From: Streptomyces galbus
GTDB taxonomy: Bacteria; Actinomycetota; Actinomycetes; Streptomycetales; Streptomycetaceae
NCBI RefSeq assembly: GCF_005280195.1
Contig: NZ_SZPR01000008.1
Span: 1 to 64,000 of the forward strand
Direction: 5' to 3'
DNA: 64,000 bases
The notes beneath the pieces are model-generated. The model had not been told where the DNA came from and ran no database searches. It was given only the letters and a program-made list of their open reading frames with translations. A program made the translations under genes and the position numbers. Below are positions 18,366-27,210 of the stretch, in pieces; the stretch's first letter is position 1; each line of letters starts with the position of its first letter.

Positions 18366-20273
18366 CTACCGCTTCTGCTCCACCCGCACCCAGTCCACCT
18401 CCGCCTGCACCCCGCCGCCCGCGATGCGGTCCACGCTGGACTGGGGCAGGCCCCAGTACGGGGTGGTGACCTTGTTCCAGCCGGCCGGGTAGGCGCCGCC
18501 CAGGGCGAGGTTGAGGATGACGTACTGGTTGTGGTCGTAGACCCACTGGCCGCGGGTCGACTCCAGCACCGTGCGGGTGGTCTCCTGCACCAGGCGGTCG
18601 TCGACGTAGAAGCGCAGGGCCGTCGGCGTCCACTCCACCGCGTACGTGTGCCACTGGTCGGCGCGGCCGCCGTTCGGGTAGGTCTGGCGGGCGCCGATGT
18701 TGCCGTCGGCCGAGTAGCCGGGGCCGTGCAGGGCGCTGCTGGTCCAGTCGGCGTAGCCGATGTTCTCCATGATGTCGGTCTCGCCGGAGGCGGGCCAGGA
18801 CACCGACGGGTCGTCGACGTTGGAGCCGAGGAGCCAGAACGCGGGCCAGAAACCGTCCCCGACCGGGAGCTTCATGCGGGCGCTCACCCGGCCGTAGGTG
18901 AAGTCGAACTTGGTGTGGGTGTCGATGCGGCCGGAGGTGAAGTCGTAGGTGCCGCCGCCCGCCTGGGTGCAGCCCTTGCAGTACTTGGCGCGCAGGATCA
19001 GGCTGCCGTTCTCCGTGCGGATGGTGTCCGGGGAGTCGACGTACGCCTGGGACTCGCCGTTGACCGGGCCCATCTCCGTGCCGGTGCGCACCACGCGCCA
19101 CTTGGAGCGATCGAGCGAGCCTGTGGTGAAGTCGTCGAAGAACGTGGTCTGGTACGTGCCCTGCTGTTCACCGGGCAGGGCCGGGTAGGCCGCCGCCGCG
19201 CTGCCGCCGGTCCCCCAGACCTGGAACTCGTAGAGCGAGTAGCCGAACTGGGCCGTCGCGGGCGCCGGGTTGTAGAACGAGCGGCGCTCCTTGCCGAGCA
19301 TCCGGACGTAGCGGCCGGTGGCGGGTGAGGGCAGGCGCACCGTGTCGTGCCGGCCGACCGCGTCCCCCGGTGACTTCACGTCGGCGCGGCGGGCGGCGGC
19401 CTCGGACGCGGAGGGCTGGTACACCGTGCGCCAGGTGCGGTTGTCGTCGGAGACCTGGAGCTGGTAGTCGACGGCGTAGGCCGCCTCCCAGTACAGGTCG
19501 ACCGTGTCGATCGTCGAGGTGGCCCCGAGGTCCACGGAGACCCAGCGGTCCGCGTTCCAGTCGCTCGACCAGCGGCTCGCGTCGTCCTTGAGGTTGGCCG
19601 GCCAGCCGCCGTCGGTGACGAACGCGGGTGAGACGCCCGCGTGCTGGTAGAAGTTGGAGTAGGCGGGGTGGTTCAGGGCGAGGTTGGTGCGGGTCGTGGA
19701 GGCCGGGGCGGGTTCGCCGCCGTAGACCCGGAAGGACCACAGTGAGTAGCCGTAGGGGGTGGCGCGCTGGATGCCGCGCAGGCGGATGTAGCGGCCCGTC
19801 ACCTCCTGCGGGTAGGTCTGGGCGGTCACCGTGCCGCCGGTGCCCGCGGTCTCCGTGTAGAACGGCGTCCAGTCCGTGCCGTTCTTCGACACCTCCAGGA
19901 CGTAGCGCTTGCCGTAGGCGGCCTCCCAGTCCAGGACCACCCGGTCGACGCGGATGGTCGCGCCGAGGTCGAGGCGGATCCAGGCGTCGTCGGCGAAGTT
20001 GCTGGACCAGCGGGTGGAGCCGTTGCCGTCGAAGGCGAGGCCGGGCGCGCTGCCGGCGTTCTCGCTGCCGGAGGCGGTGACGGCCGCGGGGTCGGCGGCG
20101 TAGGCGGCGGCCGCGCGGTCGGTGTCCCAGGTGGCCGCCGCGGCGGTGGGCGCGGCCGCGGCCGGGGTGGTCAGGGCGGGGCCCGCGGCGAGCAGGGCGA
20201 GGGCGGCCAGGGCGGTCAGGAGGACGCGCGGGGTGCGTGGCGCGCGGGGTCGGCCGGGGGTCTGGGGGGTCAT
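18366..20273 (-). CDS. Secreted GH16 beta-glucanase with two discoidin (F5/8-type, CBM32-like) domains
   Basis: A 635-residue exported enzyme, probably cleaving beta-1,3 or mixed-linkage glucans. Residues 1-45 are a signal peptide (Arg-rich start, VLLTALAALALLAAGPAL, AAA cleavage region). Two discoidin domains follow, roughly 60-205 and 210-375, each with the WSSNFADDAWIRLDLG or WSSDWNADRWVSVDLG pattern. The catalytic GH16 domain spans about 395-635, with ETDIME at 498-503 giving the nucleophile (Glu498) and acid/base (Glu503). It lies next to GH1 and sugar-uptake genes on the same strand and probably feeds them oligosaccharides. Confidence 0.93.
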   Translation of the reverse strand: MTPQTPGRPRAPRTPRVLLTALAALALLAAGPALTTPAAAAPTAAAATWDTDRAAAAYAADPAAVTASGSENAGSAPGLAFDGNGSTRWSSNFADDAWIRLDLGATIRVDRVVLDWEAAYGKRYVLEVSKNGTDWTPFYTETAGTGGTVTAQTYPQEVTGRYIRLRGIQRATPYGYSLWSFRVYGGEPAPASTTRTNLALNHPAYSNFYQHAGVSPAFVTDGGWPANLKDDASRWSSDWNADRWVSVDLGATSTIDTVDLYWEAAYAVDYQLQVSDDNRTWRTVYQPSASEAAARRADVKSPGDAVGRHDTVRLPSPATGRYVRMLGKERRSFYNPAPATAQFGYSLYEFQVWGTGGSAAAAYPALPGEQQGTYQTTFFDDFTTGSLDRSKWRVVRTGTEMGPVNGESQAYVDSPDTIRTENGSLILRAKYCKGCTQAGGGTYDFTSGRIDTHTKFDFTYGRVSARMKLPVGDGFWPAFWLLGSNVDDPSVSWPASGETDIMENIGYADWTSSALHGPGYSADGNIGARQTYPNGGRADQWHTYAVEWTPTALRFYVDDRLVQETTRTVLESTRGQWVYDHNQYVILNLALGGAYPAGWNKVTTPYWGLPQSSVDRIAGGGVQAEVDWVRVEQKR

Positions 20274-20509
20274 GCGGCTCTCCTCTGGGTGGGGTGAGGG
20301 ACAGCAAATGACGCGTTCATGACACGCGAGGCGGCGTGCCGAGGGGGGATGCGCAGGGGGGAGGTGTGCGGGGGCCCCTGGGGACGGACCCCCGCCGGGG
20401 TCGGGGCGGGCGCCGGCTCCCGTACCGGCACCCACCCCGACCAGGGCTCAGACGGCTGCCACCGTCCGGCCGATCAGGCTCGGGCGGTCGTCCACCGCCC
20501 GGCCGGGGC

Positions 20510-21868
20510 TCACGCGGCCTTCGCCGCCCGGTCCCGGTGGCTGCGGATGATGTCGGCGTACCGGTGGCCCGTGCCCTTGATCGTGCGGGCCTGGGTGCGG
20601 TAGTCGACGTGGACCAGGCCGAAGCGCTTCTCGTAGCCGTACGCCCACTCGAAGTTGTCCAGCAGCGACCAGGCGAAGTAGCCGGCCAGCGGGGCACCCC
20701 GGCGGGCGGCCGAGGCGCACGCGGCCAGGTGGCCGACCAGGTACTCCTGGCGCTCGGGGTCGTCGATCGTGCCGTCGGGGCGGACCACGTCCGGGTACGC
20801 CGAGCCGTTCTCGGTGACGTACAGGCGGCGGGCGCCGTAGTCGTCGGTCAGGCGCATCAGCAGCGTCTCGATGCCGCTCGCGTCCACCTCCCAGTCCATG
20901 CCGGTGCGCGGGACCCCGGAGCGGCGCACGGAACGCACGTACGGGGCCGGGCCGTCGGGGTCGTCGGCGACCGTCTGCGGGAAGTAGTAGTTCAGGCCCA
21001 GCCAGTCCAGCGGCGCGGCGATCGTCTCCAGGTCGCCCGGCTGCTCGGGGAGGTCCACGCCGTACAACTCGCGCATGTCGGCCGGGAAGCCGCGGCCGTG
21101 CACCGGGTCGAGCCACCAGCGGTTGGTGTGGCCGTCCATGCGCCGCGCGGCGGCGATGTCCTCGGGACGGTCCGAGGCGGCGTGCACGGTGGAAAGGTTG
21201 TTGACGATGCCGACCTCGGCGTCCGGGACGGCCGCGCGCAGCGCCTGCGCGGCCAGGCCGTGGCCCAGCAGCAGGTGGTACGAGGCGCGCACGGCCGCCG
21301 TGAGGTCGGTCAGGCCGGGGGCCATCAGGCCCTCGAGGTGGCCGATCCAGGCGGAGCACAGGGGCTCGTTGAGCGTGGCCCAGTGGCGCACGCGGTCGCC
21401 CAGCCGCTCGGCGACGACGGCCGCGTACGCGGCGAAGTGCTCGGCGGTGTCCCGCTCGGGCCAGCCGCCGCGGTCCTGCAGGGTCTGCGGGAGGTCCCAG
21501 TGGTAGAGGGTGACGGAGGGGGTGATGCCCGCCGCGAGCAGCCCGTCGACCAACTGGTCGTAGAAGTCGAGGCCCTTGGGGTTGGGCGGCCCGTCGCCGC
21601 CGGGCACCACCCGCGGCCAGGCGACCGACAGCCGGTAGGCGTTGGCGCCCAGCCGGCGCATCAGCGCGATGTCCTCGCGCCAGCGGTGGTAGTGGTCGCA
21701 GGCCACGTCGCCGTGGTCGCCGCCCGCGGTCTTGCCCGGGGTGTGCGAGAAGGTGTCCCAGATCGACGGCGCACGGCCGTCCTCGGCCACGGCCCCCTCG
21801 ATCTGGTACGCCGACGTGGCCGTGCCCCACAGGAAGTCGGGCGGGAGTGCGTCGAGGTCGATGGTCAC
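20510..21868 (-). CDS. GH1 family beta-glucosidase
   Basis: A 452-residue cytoplasmic retaining glycosidase that hydrolyses imported beta-gluco-oligosaccharides. The acid/base Glu168 is in WATLNEP and the nucleophile Glu353 in RLYVTENG. The N-terminal [14 protein letters not shown] motif and [16 protein letters not shown] are family signatures. GTG 21868 has GAAGGGA nearby. It is the last gene after the two permeases (29-base gap), the usual order in ceb-like operons. Confidence 0.95.
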   Translation of the reverse strand: MTIDLDALPPDFLWGTATSAYQIEGAVAEDGRAPSIWDTFSHTPGKTAGGDHGDVACDHYHRWREDIALMRRLGANAYRLSVAWPRVVPGGDGPPNPKGLDFYDQLVDGLLAAGITPSVTLYHWDLPQTLQDRGGWPERDTAEHFAAYAAVVAERLGDRVRHWATLNEPLCSAWIGHLEGLMAPGLTDLTAAVRASYHLLLGHGLAAQALRAAVPDAEVGIVNNLSTVHAASDRPEDIAAARRMDGHTNRWWLDPVHGRGFPADMRELYGVDLPEQPGDLETIAAPLDWLGLNYYFPQTVADDPDGPAPYVRSVRRSGVPRTGMDWEVDASGIETLLMRLTDDYGARRLYVTENGSAYPDVVRPDGTIDDPERQEYLVGHLAACASAARRGAPLAGYFAWSLLDNFEWAYGYEKRFGLVHVDYRTQARTIKGTGHRYADIIRSHRDRAAKAA

Positions 21869-21897
21869 GGGAGTCCCTTCACAGCGAGGAGAGTCGG

Positions 21898-22767
21898 TCA
21901 CTTCACGGCTCCGGCCGTCAGCCCGGCGACGAGGTAGCGCTGGAGCAGCAGGAAGCCGGCCACCACGGGCACGCTCACCACGAGCGAGGCGGCCATGATC
22001 TGGTTCCAGTACACGTCGTTGAGCGTGGAGTAGCCCTGGAGGCCGACCGCGAGGGTGCGGGTGGTGTCGTTGGTCATGACGGAGGCGAAGAGCACTTCGC
22101 CCCAGGCGGTCATGAAGGCGTAGACGGCGACGGCGACGATGCCGGGGATCGCGGCCGGCACGACGATGCGGAACAGCGCGCCGAGCGGGCCGCAGCCGTC
22201 CACCAGCGCCGCCTCGTCCAGGTCGCGCGGCACCGAGTCGAAGTACCCGATGAGCATCCAGATGGAGAACGGCAGCGAGAAGGTCAGGTACGTGAGGATC
22301 AGTCCGCCGCGCGAGCCGAACAGCGCGATGCCGGTGGCGTTGCCGATGTTGACGTAGAGGAGGAACAGCGGGAGGAGGAAGAGGATGCCGGGGAACATCT
22401 GGGTCGACAGCACGGTGACCGTGAAGACCCGCTTGCCGCGGAACTGGTAGCGGCTCACCGCGTAGGCGCTGAAGACGGCGATGACGACGGAGCACACGGT
22501 CGCCGCGCCCGCCACGATCAGCGAGTTGACGAAGTACCGCGCCAGCGGGACCGTCGACCAGATGTCGATGTACGGGCGGATGGTCAGGCTGCTCGGCAGC
22601 CAGCGGAACCGGCCCGTCACGTCGGCGAGCGGCTTGAGCGAGCTGGAGATCATCACGTACACCGGCACCAGGACGAAGCCGGTGAGCAGCGTGAGGAAGA
22701 TCCGTCGCGTCCACAGGAACGAACGCGGCGACGCCATCGGCGACTTGACCGCGGGCGGGCTAGACAT
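21898..22767 (-). CDS. CUT1 sugar ABC transporter permease (MalG-type)
   Basis: A 289-residue membrane protein with about six helices. The EAA loop that contacts the ATPase reads [21 protein letters not shown]. The N-terminal [20 protein letters not shown] is typical of MalG-like permeases. It overlaps the preceding permease by 8 bases. No ATPase gene is in the cluster; Streptomyces often use the shared MsiK ATPase encoded elsewhere. Confidence 0.93.
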   Translation of the reverse strand: MSSPPAVKSPMASPRSFLWTRRIFLTLLTGFVLVPVYVMISSSLKPLADVTGRFRWLPSSLTIRPYIDIWSTVPLARYFVNSLIVAGAATVCSVVIAVFSAYAVSRYQFRGKRVFTVTVLSTQMFPGILFLLPLFLLYVNIGNATGIALFGSRGGLILTYLTFSLPFSIWMLIGYFDSVPRDLDEAALVDGCGPLGALFRIVVPAAIPGIVAVAVYAFMTAWGEVLFASVMTNDTTRTLAVGLQGYSTLNDVYWNQIMAASLVVSVPVVAGFLLLQRYLVAGLTAGAVK

Positions 22768-23755
22768 CGGCGGCCCTCCGTCCGCGCGAGGTGACGGCGA
22801 GGTACACGCCCGTCACGAGGAGCAGGAACAGCAGGAGCAGCACGGACATCGCCGAGCCGGTGCCGAAGTTCCAGGTGACGAAGGACGCCTGGTAGATGTG
22901 GACCGAGATGAGGTCCGCGGCCTCCGGGGCGGCCTTGCCGAACAGCACGTACGGCGTGTTGAAGTCGTTGAACGTCCACAGGAACAGCACGAGCACCAGC
23001 ACCTGGTTGACCGGGCGCAGCGACGGCAGGGTGATGCGGCGGATCTGCTGCCACACCCCGGCGCCGTCCAGCGCCGCGGCCTCGTACAGCTCGCGGGGGA
23101 TGTTCTGCAGGCCGGCCATGACGATGAGGAAGGCGAACGGCCAGCCCTTCCACACCGAGACGGTCAGCAGCGCCCAGAAGCTGTTGTCGCCGATCAGCCA
23201 GAAGGACGGCTTGTCGGTGAGGTGGAGCTGGTCGTGCAGGACGTGGTTCACCAGGCCGTTGTCGTGCTGGAACATGAACACCCAGGTGATGACGGCCGCG
23301 TAGACCGGCAGCGCGTAGGGCACCAGGAACAGCGCGCGCAGCAGGCCGCGGCCGCGGAAGGTGTCCTGCATGAAGATCGCGGCGGCCGTGCCGATCAGCC
23401 AGCACAGGCCGACCGAGAGCAGGGTGAAGCCCACGGTGACGAAGAAGGAGTGCAGCAGCGCCTCGCCGACGGGGGCGTCGAAGTCCACCGACATGCGGTA
23501 GTTGTCGAGGCCCGACCAGGGCGCGGTGCCCCAGTCGCGGATGTAGAACTGCGTGAGTTCCTTGAAGCTCATCACGATGCCGATGACCATCGGCACCAGG
23601 TGGACGAGGAGTTCGAGGATCAGGGCGGGCAGCAGGAGCAGGTAGGGCAGTCCGATGCGGCGGACCCGCCCGGTGCGGCGGCTCTGGCCGCTCGCCGCAC
23701 CGGGGGAGCTCTTGTGCACGGGATGCTCGACCGCCTCCGGGGTGGTGGTGGTCAT
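22760..23755 (-). CDS. CUT1 sugar ABC transporter permease (MalF-type)
   Basis: A 331-residue permease starting at ATG 23755. Six or more hydrophobic helices, with the EAA loop YEAAALDGAGVWQQIRRITLPSL. About 35 polar residues precede helix 1. It forms the membrane channel with the following MalG-type permease (8-base overlap) and lies five bases after the binding-protein gene, so the three are one transcription unit. Confidence 0.93.
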   Translation of the reverse strand: MTTTTPEAVEHPVHKSSPGAASGQSRRTGRVRRIGLPYLLLLPALILELLVHLVPMVIGIVMSFKELTQFYIRDWGTAPWSGLDNYRMSVDFDAPVGEALLHSFFVTVGFTLLSVGLCWLIGTAAAIFMQDTFRGRGLLRALFLVPYALPVYAAVITWVFMFQHDNGLVNHVLHDQLHLTDKPSFWLIGDNSFWALLTVSVWKGWPFAFLIVMAGLQNIPRELYEAAALDGAGVWQQIRRITLPSLRPVNQVLVLVLFLWTFNDFNTPYVLFGKAAPEAADLISVHIYQASFVTWNFGTGSAMSVLLLLFLLLVTGVYLAVTSRGRRAADV

Positions 23756-23760
23756 CGTGC

Positions 23761-25077
23761 TCACTTCGTCGGCATCTGCTGCTGGGCCTTCTGGAGCTTG
23801 GCCTTGACCGACTCCGTGGTCACCGCGCGGCCGGCGGCGGCGTCGGCGAACAGCTCCTTCACGGCCGTGCCGACCGCGGTCTCGAACTGCGACTCGTCGG
23901 CGACCTGGGGAAGGGGCGCGGCGCTCTGCGCGAGGGTGTTCTTCAGCACCGCGTTGGCCTGGTTGTTGAAGGCGGGGTCGGCCTGGGCGCCCTTGACCGG
24001 CGGGATGGAGCTGTAGGCGGTGTTGAGGATCTTCTGCTCGGCGTCGCTGGTCATGAACTTCACGAACTTGGTGGCGCCGTCGAGGTTGCCGCTGTTCTTG
24101 AACACGGCGAGGTTGATGCCGGCGACCATGGAGTTGACCTGGGTGCCGGTGCCGGGGGTGCCGGACTGGACGGGGACGGGCGCGATACCGTAGGCGGACT
24201 CGCTCAGGCCCTGCGACTTGAGGTTGGCGGCGGCGGACTGCCACAGCAGCATCGCCGTCTTGCCCTTGGCGAAGTCGCTGACCGACTGGTTCTGCGCGTA
24301 CTCGGCGTTGCCCTGCGGGATGGCCTTGTCCTTGGCCATCAGGTCCACGTACTGCTTGACGCCCGCGACCGCCGCGTCGGAGGTGAAGTCGGGCTTGCCC
24401 TCGGGGGTGAAGAAGTCGGCGCCGTGCTGCTTGGCGAAGACGAAGACGTGGTGGATGTTCTCCGACACGTTCGCGCCCTCGGCGCCGATCACCTGCTTGC
24501 CCTTGGCCTGGATCTTCTTGCCGTCGGCGACCAGTTCGGACCAGGTGGCCGGCGGCTTGGTGATACCCGCGTCGGCGAAGATCTGCTTGTTGTAGTAGAG
24601 GGCGTAGGCCATCGAGTACAGCGGGACGGCGGCCGGGTCCTTGCCCTGCGCGCCGGTGGAGCCGAGCGCGGAGTCCACGAAGCGGTCCTTGCCGCCGATC
24701 TTGGCGAAGTTGTCGGCGTCCCAGGGCAGCAGCGCGCCGGTCGCCTGCAGCGAGGCGGACCAGGTGTTGCCGATGTTCAGCACGTCGGGGCCCTGACCCG
24801 AGGTGGTGGCGGTGAGGATGCGGTTCAGCAGGTCGGACCAGGGGACGACCTCCAGCTTGACCTTGATGCCGGTCTGCTTCTCGAACTTGTCGAGCTCCGG
24901 CTGGAGGACCTTCTTGTCGATGGCGATGCTGGCGCCCTGGTTCGAGGCCCAGTAGGTCAGCGTCTTGGGGTTGCTGTCGGATCCGCCCCCGTTCGACGAT
25001 CCTCCCCCGCAGGCCGTGGCGGCGAGCGCGAGGGACAGGGTGACGGCGCCTATGGCCGCGGCTCGGATGGTGCGCAT
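23761..25077 (-). CDS. Sugar ABC transporter solute-binding lipoprotein
   Basis: A 438-residue extracellular lipoprotein. The signal peptide ends in the lipobox LALAATAC followed by GGGSS, so Cys is lipidated. The mature protein is a family 1 extracellular binding protein (KTLTYWASNQGA, GQGPDVLNIGNTWSA, FAKGKTAMLLWQSAAAN). It presumably binds beta-glucan oligosaccharides, given the GH16 and GH1 neighbours. ATG 25077 is used rather than an ATG 33 bases upstream because it begins a normal signal peptide. Confidence 0.93.
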   Translation of the reverse strand: MRTIRAAAIGAVTLSLALAATACGGGSSNGGGSDSNPKTLTYWASNQGASIAIDKKVLQPELDKFEKQTGIKVKLEVVPWSDLLNRILTATTSGQGPDVLNIGNTWSASLQATGALLPWDADNFAKIGGKDRFVDSALGSTGAQGKDPAAVPLYSMAYALYYNKQIFADAGITKPPATWSELVADGKKIQAKGKQVIGAEGANVSENIHHVFVFAKQHGADFFTPEGKPDFTSDAAVAGVKQYVDLMAKDKAIPQGNAEYAQNQSVSDFAKGKTAMLLWQSAAANLKSQGLSESAYGIAPVPVQSGTPGTGTQVNSMVAGINLAVFKNSGNLDGATKFVKFMTSDAEQKILNTAYSSIPPVKGAQADPAFNNQANAVLKNTLAQSAAPLPQVADESQFETAVGTAVKELFADAAAGRAVTTESVKAKLQKAQQQMPTK

Positions 25078-25113
25078 GGCTGGTGGTGTCCCTTCCCGGG
25101 GTCCCGTCATGGC

Positions 25114-25135
25114 TTAATTTAGGACGTGAGTTAAA
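25114..25135. promoter_or_regulatory. AT-rich motif upstream of the transporter operon
   Basis: The 22 bases TTAATTTAGGA-CGTGAGTTAAA contain TTTA-N10-TAAA in an otherwise over 70% G+C region, 37 bases upstream of the binding-protein start. It may be a -10 region or a regulator site. I found no second copy in the window. Confidence 0.4.
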
Positions 25136-25234
25136 CCCCCGGAGCGGGCAGCGTCAAGGGTTTGGGCAGCAGGAGGACAAGTCGTGACCCACATCTTGAC
25201 GTCTTCGTTCACGCAGTGAAGCATCGGCGAGCGA

Positions 25235-25246
25235 GAGAGCGCTCTC
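25235..25246. promoter_or_regulatory. LacI-family operator (CebR-like)
   Basis: GAGAGCGCTCTC is a perfect 12-base palindrome close to the CebR box TGGGAGCGCTCCCA. It lies 90 bases upstream of the beta-helix gene and 158 upstream of the binding-protein gene, so one LacI-type repressor could control both directions. A TTGACG at 25196-25201 could be the rightward -35. Confidence 0.65.
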
Positions 25247-25335
25247 ACAACGCTGTCTCCTTCTGTTCCCGAAGGTTCCCCGCACCTTTGGTTCCTGAGG
25301 GTTCCTGCTTCGTCGCCGACCAGGAGAGCCGCCCC

Positions 25336-27147
25336 ATGCCCGCTGTCTCCCCGCAGTCCCCCGACGCCGGACAACCCGGCGCCGGCCGCCGCGCCCTCGG
25401 GCGCAGGACCGTGCTCGGCGCCGCCGCGGCGTCCGTACCGGCCCTCGCCGCCCTGTCCGCGCCGGCGGCCGCCGCCGCCCCGGCCCGCGCCTCCCGCCCG
25501 CTGCGCGGCGGCGGTGACCTCGGGCCCAACGTGCTGGTCTTCGACCCGTCGACGCCCGGCATCCAGGACCGGCTCGACGCCGTGTTCGCCGAACAGGAGT
25601 CGGCCCAGTTCGGCACCGGCCGCTACGCGCTGCTGTTCAAGCCCGGCACCTACCAGAACCTCACCGCCCGCATCGGCTTCTACACCTCGATCGCGGGCCT
25701 CGGCCTCTCCCCCGACGACACGACCATCAACGGGGACGTGACGGTCGACGCCGGGTGGTTCGGCGGCAACGCCACACAGAACTTCTGGCGCTCGGCGGAG
25801 AACCTCGCCCTGGTCCCGGCCGACGGCACCAACCGGTGGGCGGTCGCCCAGGCGGCCCCGTTCCGCCGCATGCACGTACGCGGCGGCCTCAACCTCGCGC
25901 CGAGCGGGTACGGCTGGGCGAGCGGCGGCTACATCGCGGACAGCCGCATCGAGGGCCAGGTCGGCCCGTACTCCCAGCAGCAGTGGTACACCCGGGACAG
26001 CGCGATCGGGAGCTGGCTCAACGGCGTGTGGAACATGGTCTTCTCGGGCGTCGAGGGGGCGCCCGAGCAGGGCTTCCCGAACCCGCCGTACACGACGCTC
26101 GCGACCACGCCCGTCTCCCGGGAGAAGCCGTTCCTGTACGTCGGCCGCGACGGGTACCGGGTCTTCCTGCCCGCCCTGCGCCGCAACGCCCGCGGGGTGT
26201 CCTGGGGCAACGGCACCCCGCGCGGCACGTCCCTGCCGCTGTCCCGCTTCTACGTCGCCCGGCCCGGCGACGACGCGGCCACGCTCAACCGGGCGCTCGC
26301 ACAGGGACTGCACCTGCTGCTGACGCCGGGCATCTACCGGCTGGACCGGCCGATCCGGGTGCACCGGCCCGACACGGTGGTGCTGGGCCTCGGGTACGCC
26401 ACCCTGATCCCCGACCACGGCGCCACGGCGGTGAAGGTGGCCGACGTCGACGGCGTCCGGCTGGCCGGCTTCCTGATCGACGCCGGGCCCGTCACCTCCG
26501 ACACGCTGCTGGAGGTCGGACCGAAGGGCGCCCACCGGGACCACTCCGCCAACCCGACCACCGTGCAGGACGTGTTCGTGCGGATCGGCGGCGCGGGCCC
26601 CGGCCGGGCCACCACCAGCATGGTGATCAACAGCCGGCACACCATCGTCGACCACACCTGGGTCTGGCGGGCCGACCACGGCGAGGGCGTCGGCTGGGAG
26701 ACCAACCGCGCCGACTACGGCGTGGTCGTCCACGGCGACGACGTGCTGTGCACGGGCCTGTTCGTGGAGCACTTCAACAAGTACGACGTCCAGTGGTACG
26801 GCGAGCGCGGGCGCACGATCTTCTTCCAGAACGAGAAGGCGTACGACGCCCCGAACCAGGCCGCGATCCAGAACGGGGCCGTCAACGGCTACGCCGCCTA
26901 CAAGGTGGGCGACCGCGTCCGCACCCACGAGGCGTGGGGGCTGGGCAGCTACTGCTTCTACAACGTCGACCCGACGATCGTGCAGCACCACGGCTTCGCC
27001 GCACCCGAGCGGCCCGGCGTGAAGTTCCACGACCTGCTGGTGATCTCCCTGGGCGGCCAGGGCCAGTACGCGCACGTCATCAACGACACCGGCGCGCCCA
27101 CCTCGGGCACCTCGACCGTGCCGTCCACGGTGGTGTCGTACCCGTGA
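25336..27147 (+). CDS. Tat-exported right-handed beta-helix protein, GH55-like
   Basis: A 603-residue exported protein. The twin-arginine signal GRRTVLGAAAASVPALAAL precedes an Ala-rich cleavage region. The mature part has repeated beta-helix features (GTYQNLTARIGFYTSIAGLG, ESAQFGTGRYALLFKPGTY, SRHTIVDHTWVWRADHGEGVGW). Such proteins are often misnamed adenylyl cyclase or F5/8 domain protein; the fold fits exo-beta-1,3-glucanases of family GH55, which is the likeliest role beside GH16, GH1 and sugar uptake. Catalytic residues were not identified. ATG 25336 has GGAGAG nine bases before it. Confidence 0.7.
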   Translation: MPAVSPQSPDAGQPGAGRRALGRRTVLGAAAASVPALAALSAPAAAAAPARASRPLRGGGDLGPNVLVFDPSTPGIQDRLDAVFAEQESAQFGTGRYALLFKPGTYQNLTARIGFYTSIAGLGLSPDDTTINGDVTVDAGWFGGNATQNFWRSAENLALVPADGTNRWAVAQAAPFRRMHVRGGLNLAPSGYGWASGGYIADSRIEGQVGPYSQQQWYTRDSAIGSWLNGVWNMVFSGVEGAPEQGFPNPPYTTLATTPVSREKPFLYVGRDGYRVFLPALRRNARGVSWGNGTPRGTSLPLSRFYVARPGDDAATLNRALAQGLHLLLTPGIYRLDRPIRVHRPDTVVLGLGYATLIPDHGATAVKVADVDGVRLAGFLIDAGPVTSDTLLEVGPKGAHRDHSANPTTVQDVFVRIGGAGPGRATTSMVINSRHTIVDHTWVWRADHGEGVGWETNRADYGVVVHGDDVLCTGLFVEHFNKYDVQWYGERGRTIFFQNEKAYDAPNQAAIQNGAVNGYAAYKVGDRVRTHEAWGLGSYCFYNVDPTIVQHHGFAAPERPGVKFHDLLVISLGGQGQYAHVINDTGAPTSGTSTVPSTVVSYP

Positions 27148-27153
27148 GCGGGG

Positions 27154-27189
27154 GTCGCGCCCCGCACGCGCTCGCGTGCGGGGCGCGAC
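27154..27189. terminator. Bidirectional terminator hairpin
   Basis: GTCGCGCCCCGCACGC (27154-27169) and GCGTGCGGGGCGCGAC (27174-27189) form a perfect 16-bp stem with a 4-base loop, between the convergent beta-helix and EF-G-like genes. Confidence 0.85.
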
Positions 27190-27210
27190 GCCGCCCTCAG
27201 TGGCCGGTGC

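Noticed and set aside
20596-21937. Plus-strand ORF across the beta-glucosidase gene
   Set aside because: Antisense to a clear GH1 enzyme with both catalytic motifs; composition is Val/Gly/Arg-rich noise.
25162-25335. N-terminal extension of the beta-helix protein
   Set aside because: It passes through the LacI-type operator and puts the Tat signal about 80 residues inside; ATG 25336 begins a normal signal peptide with a ribosome-binding site.
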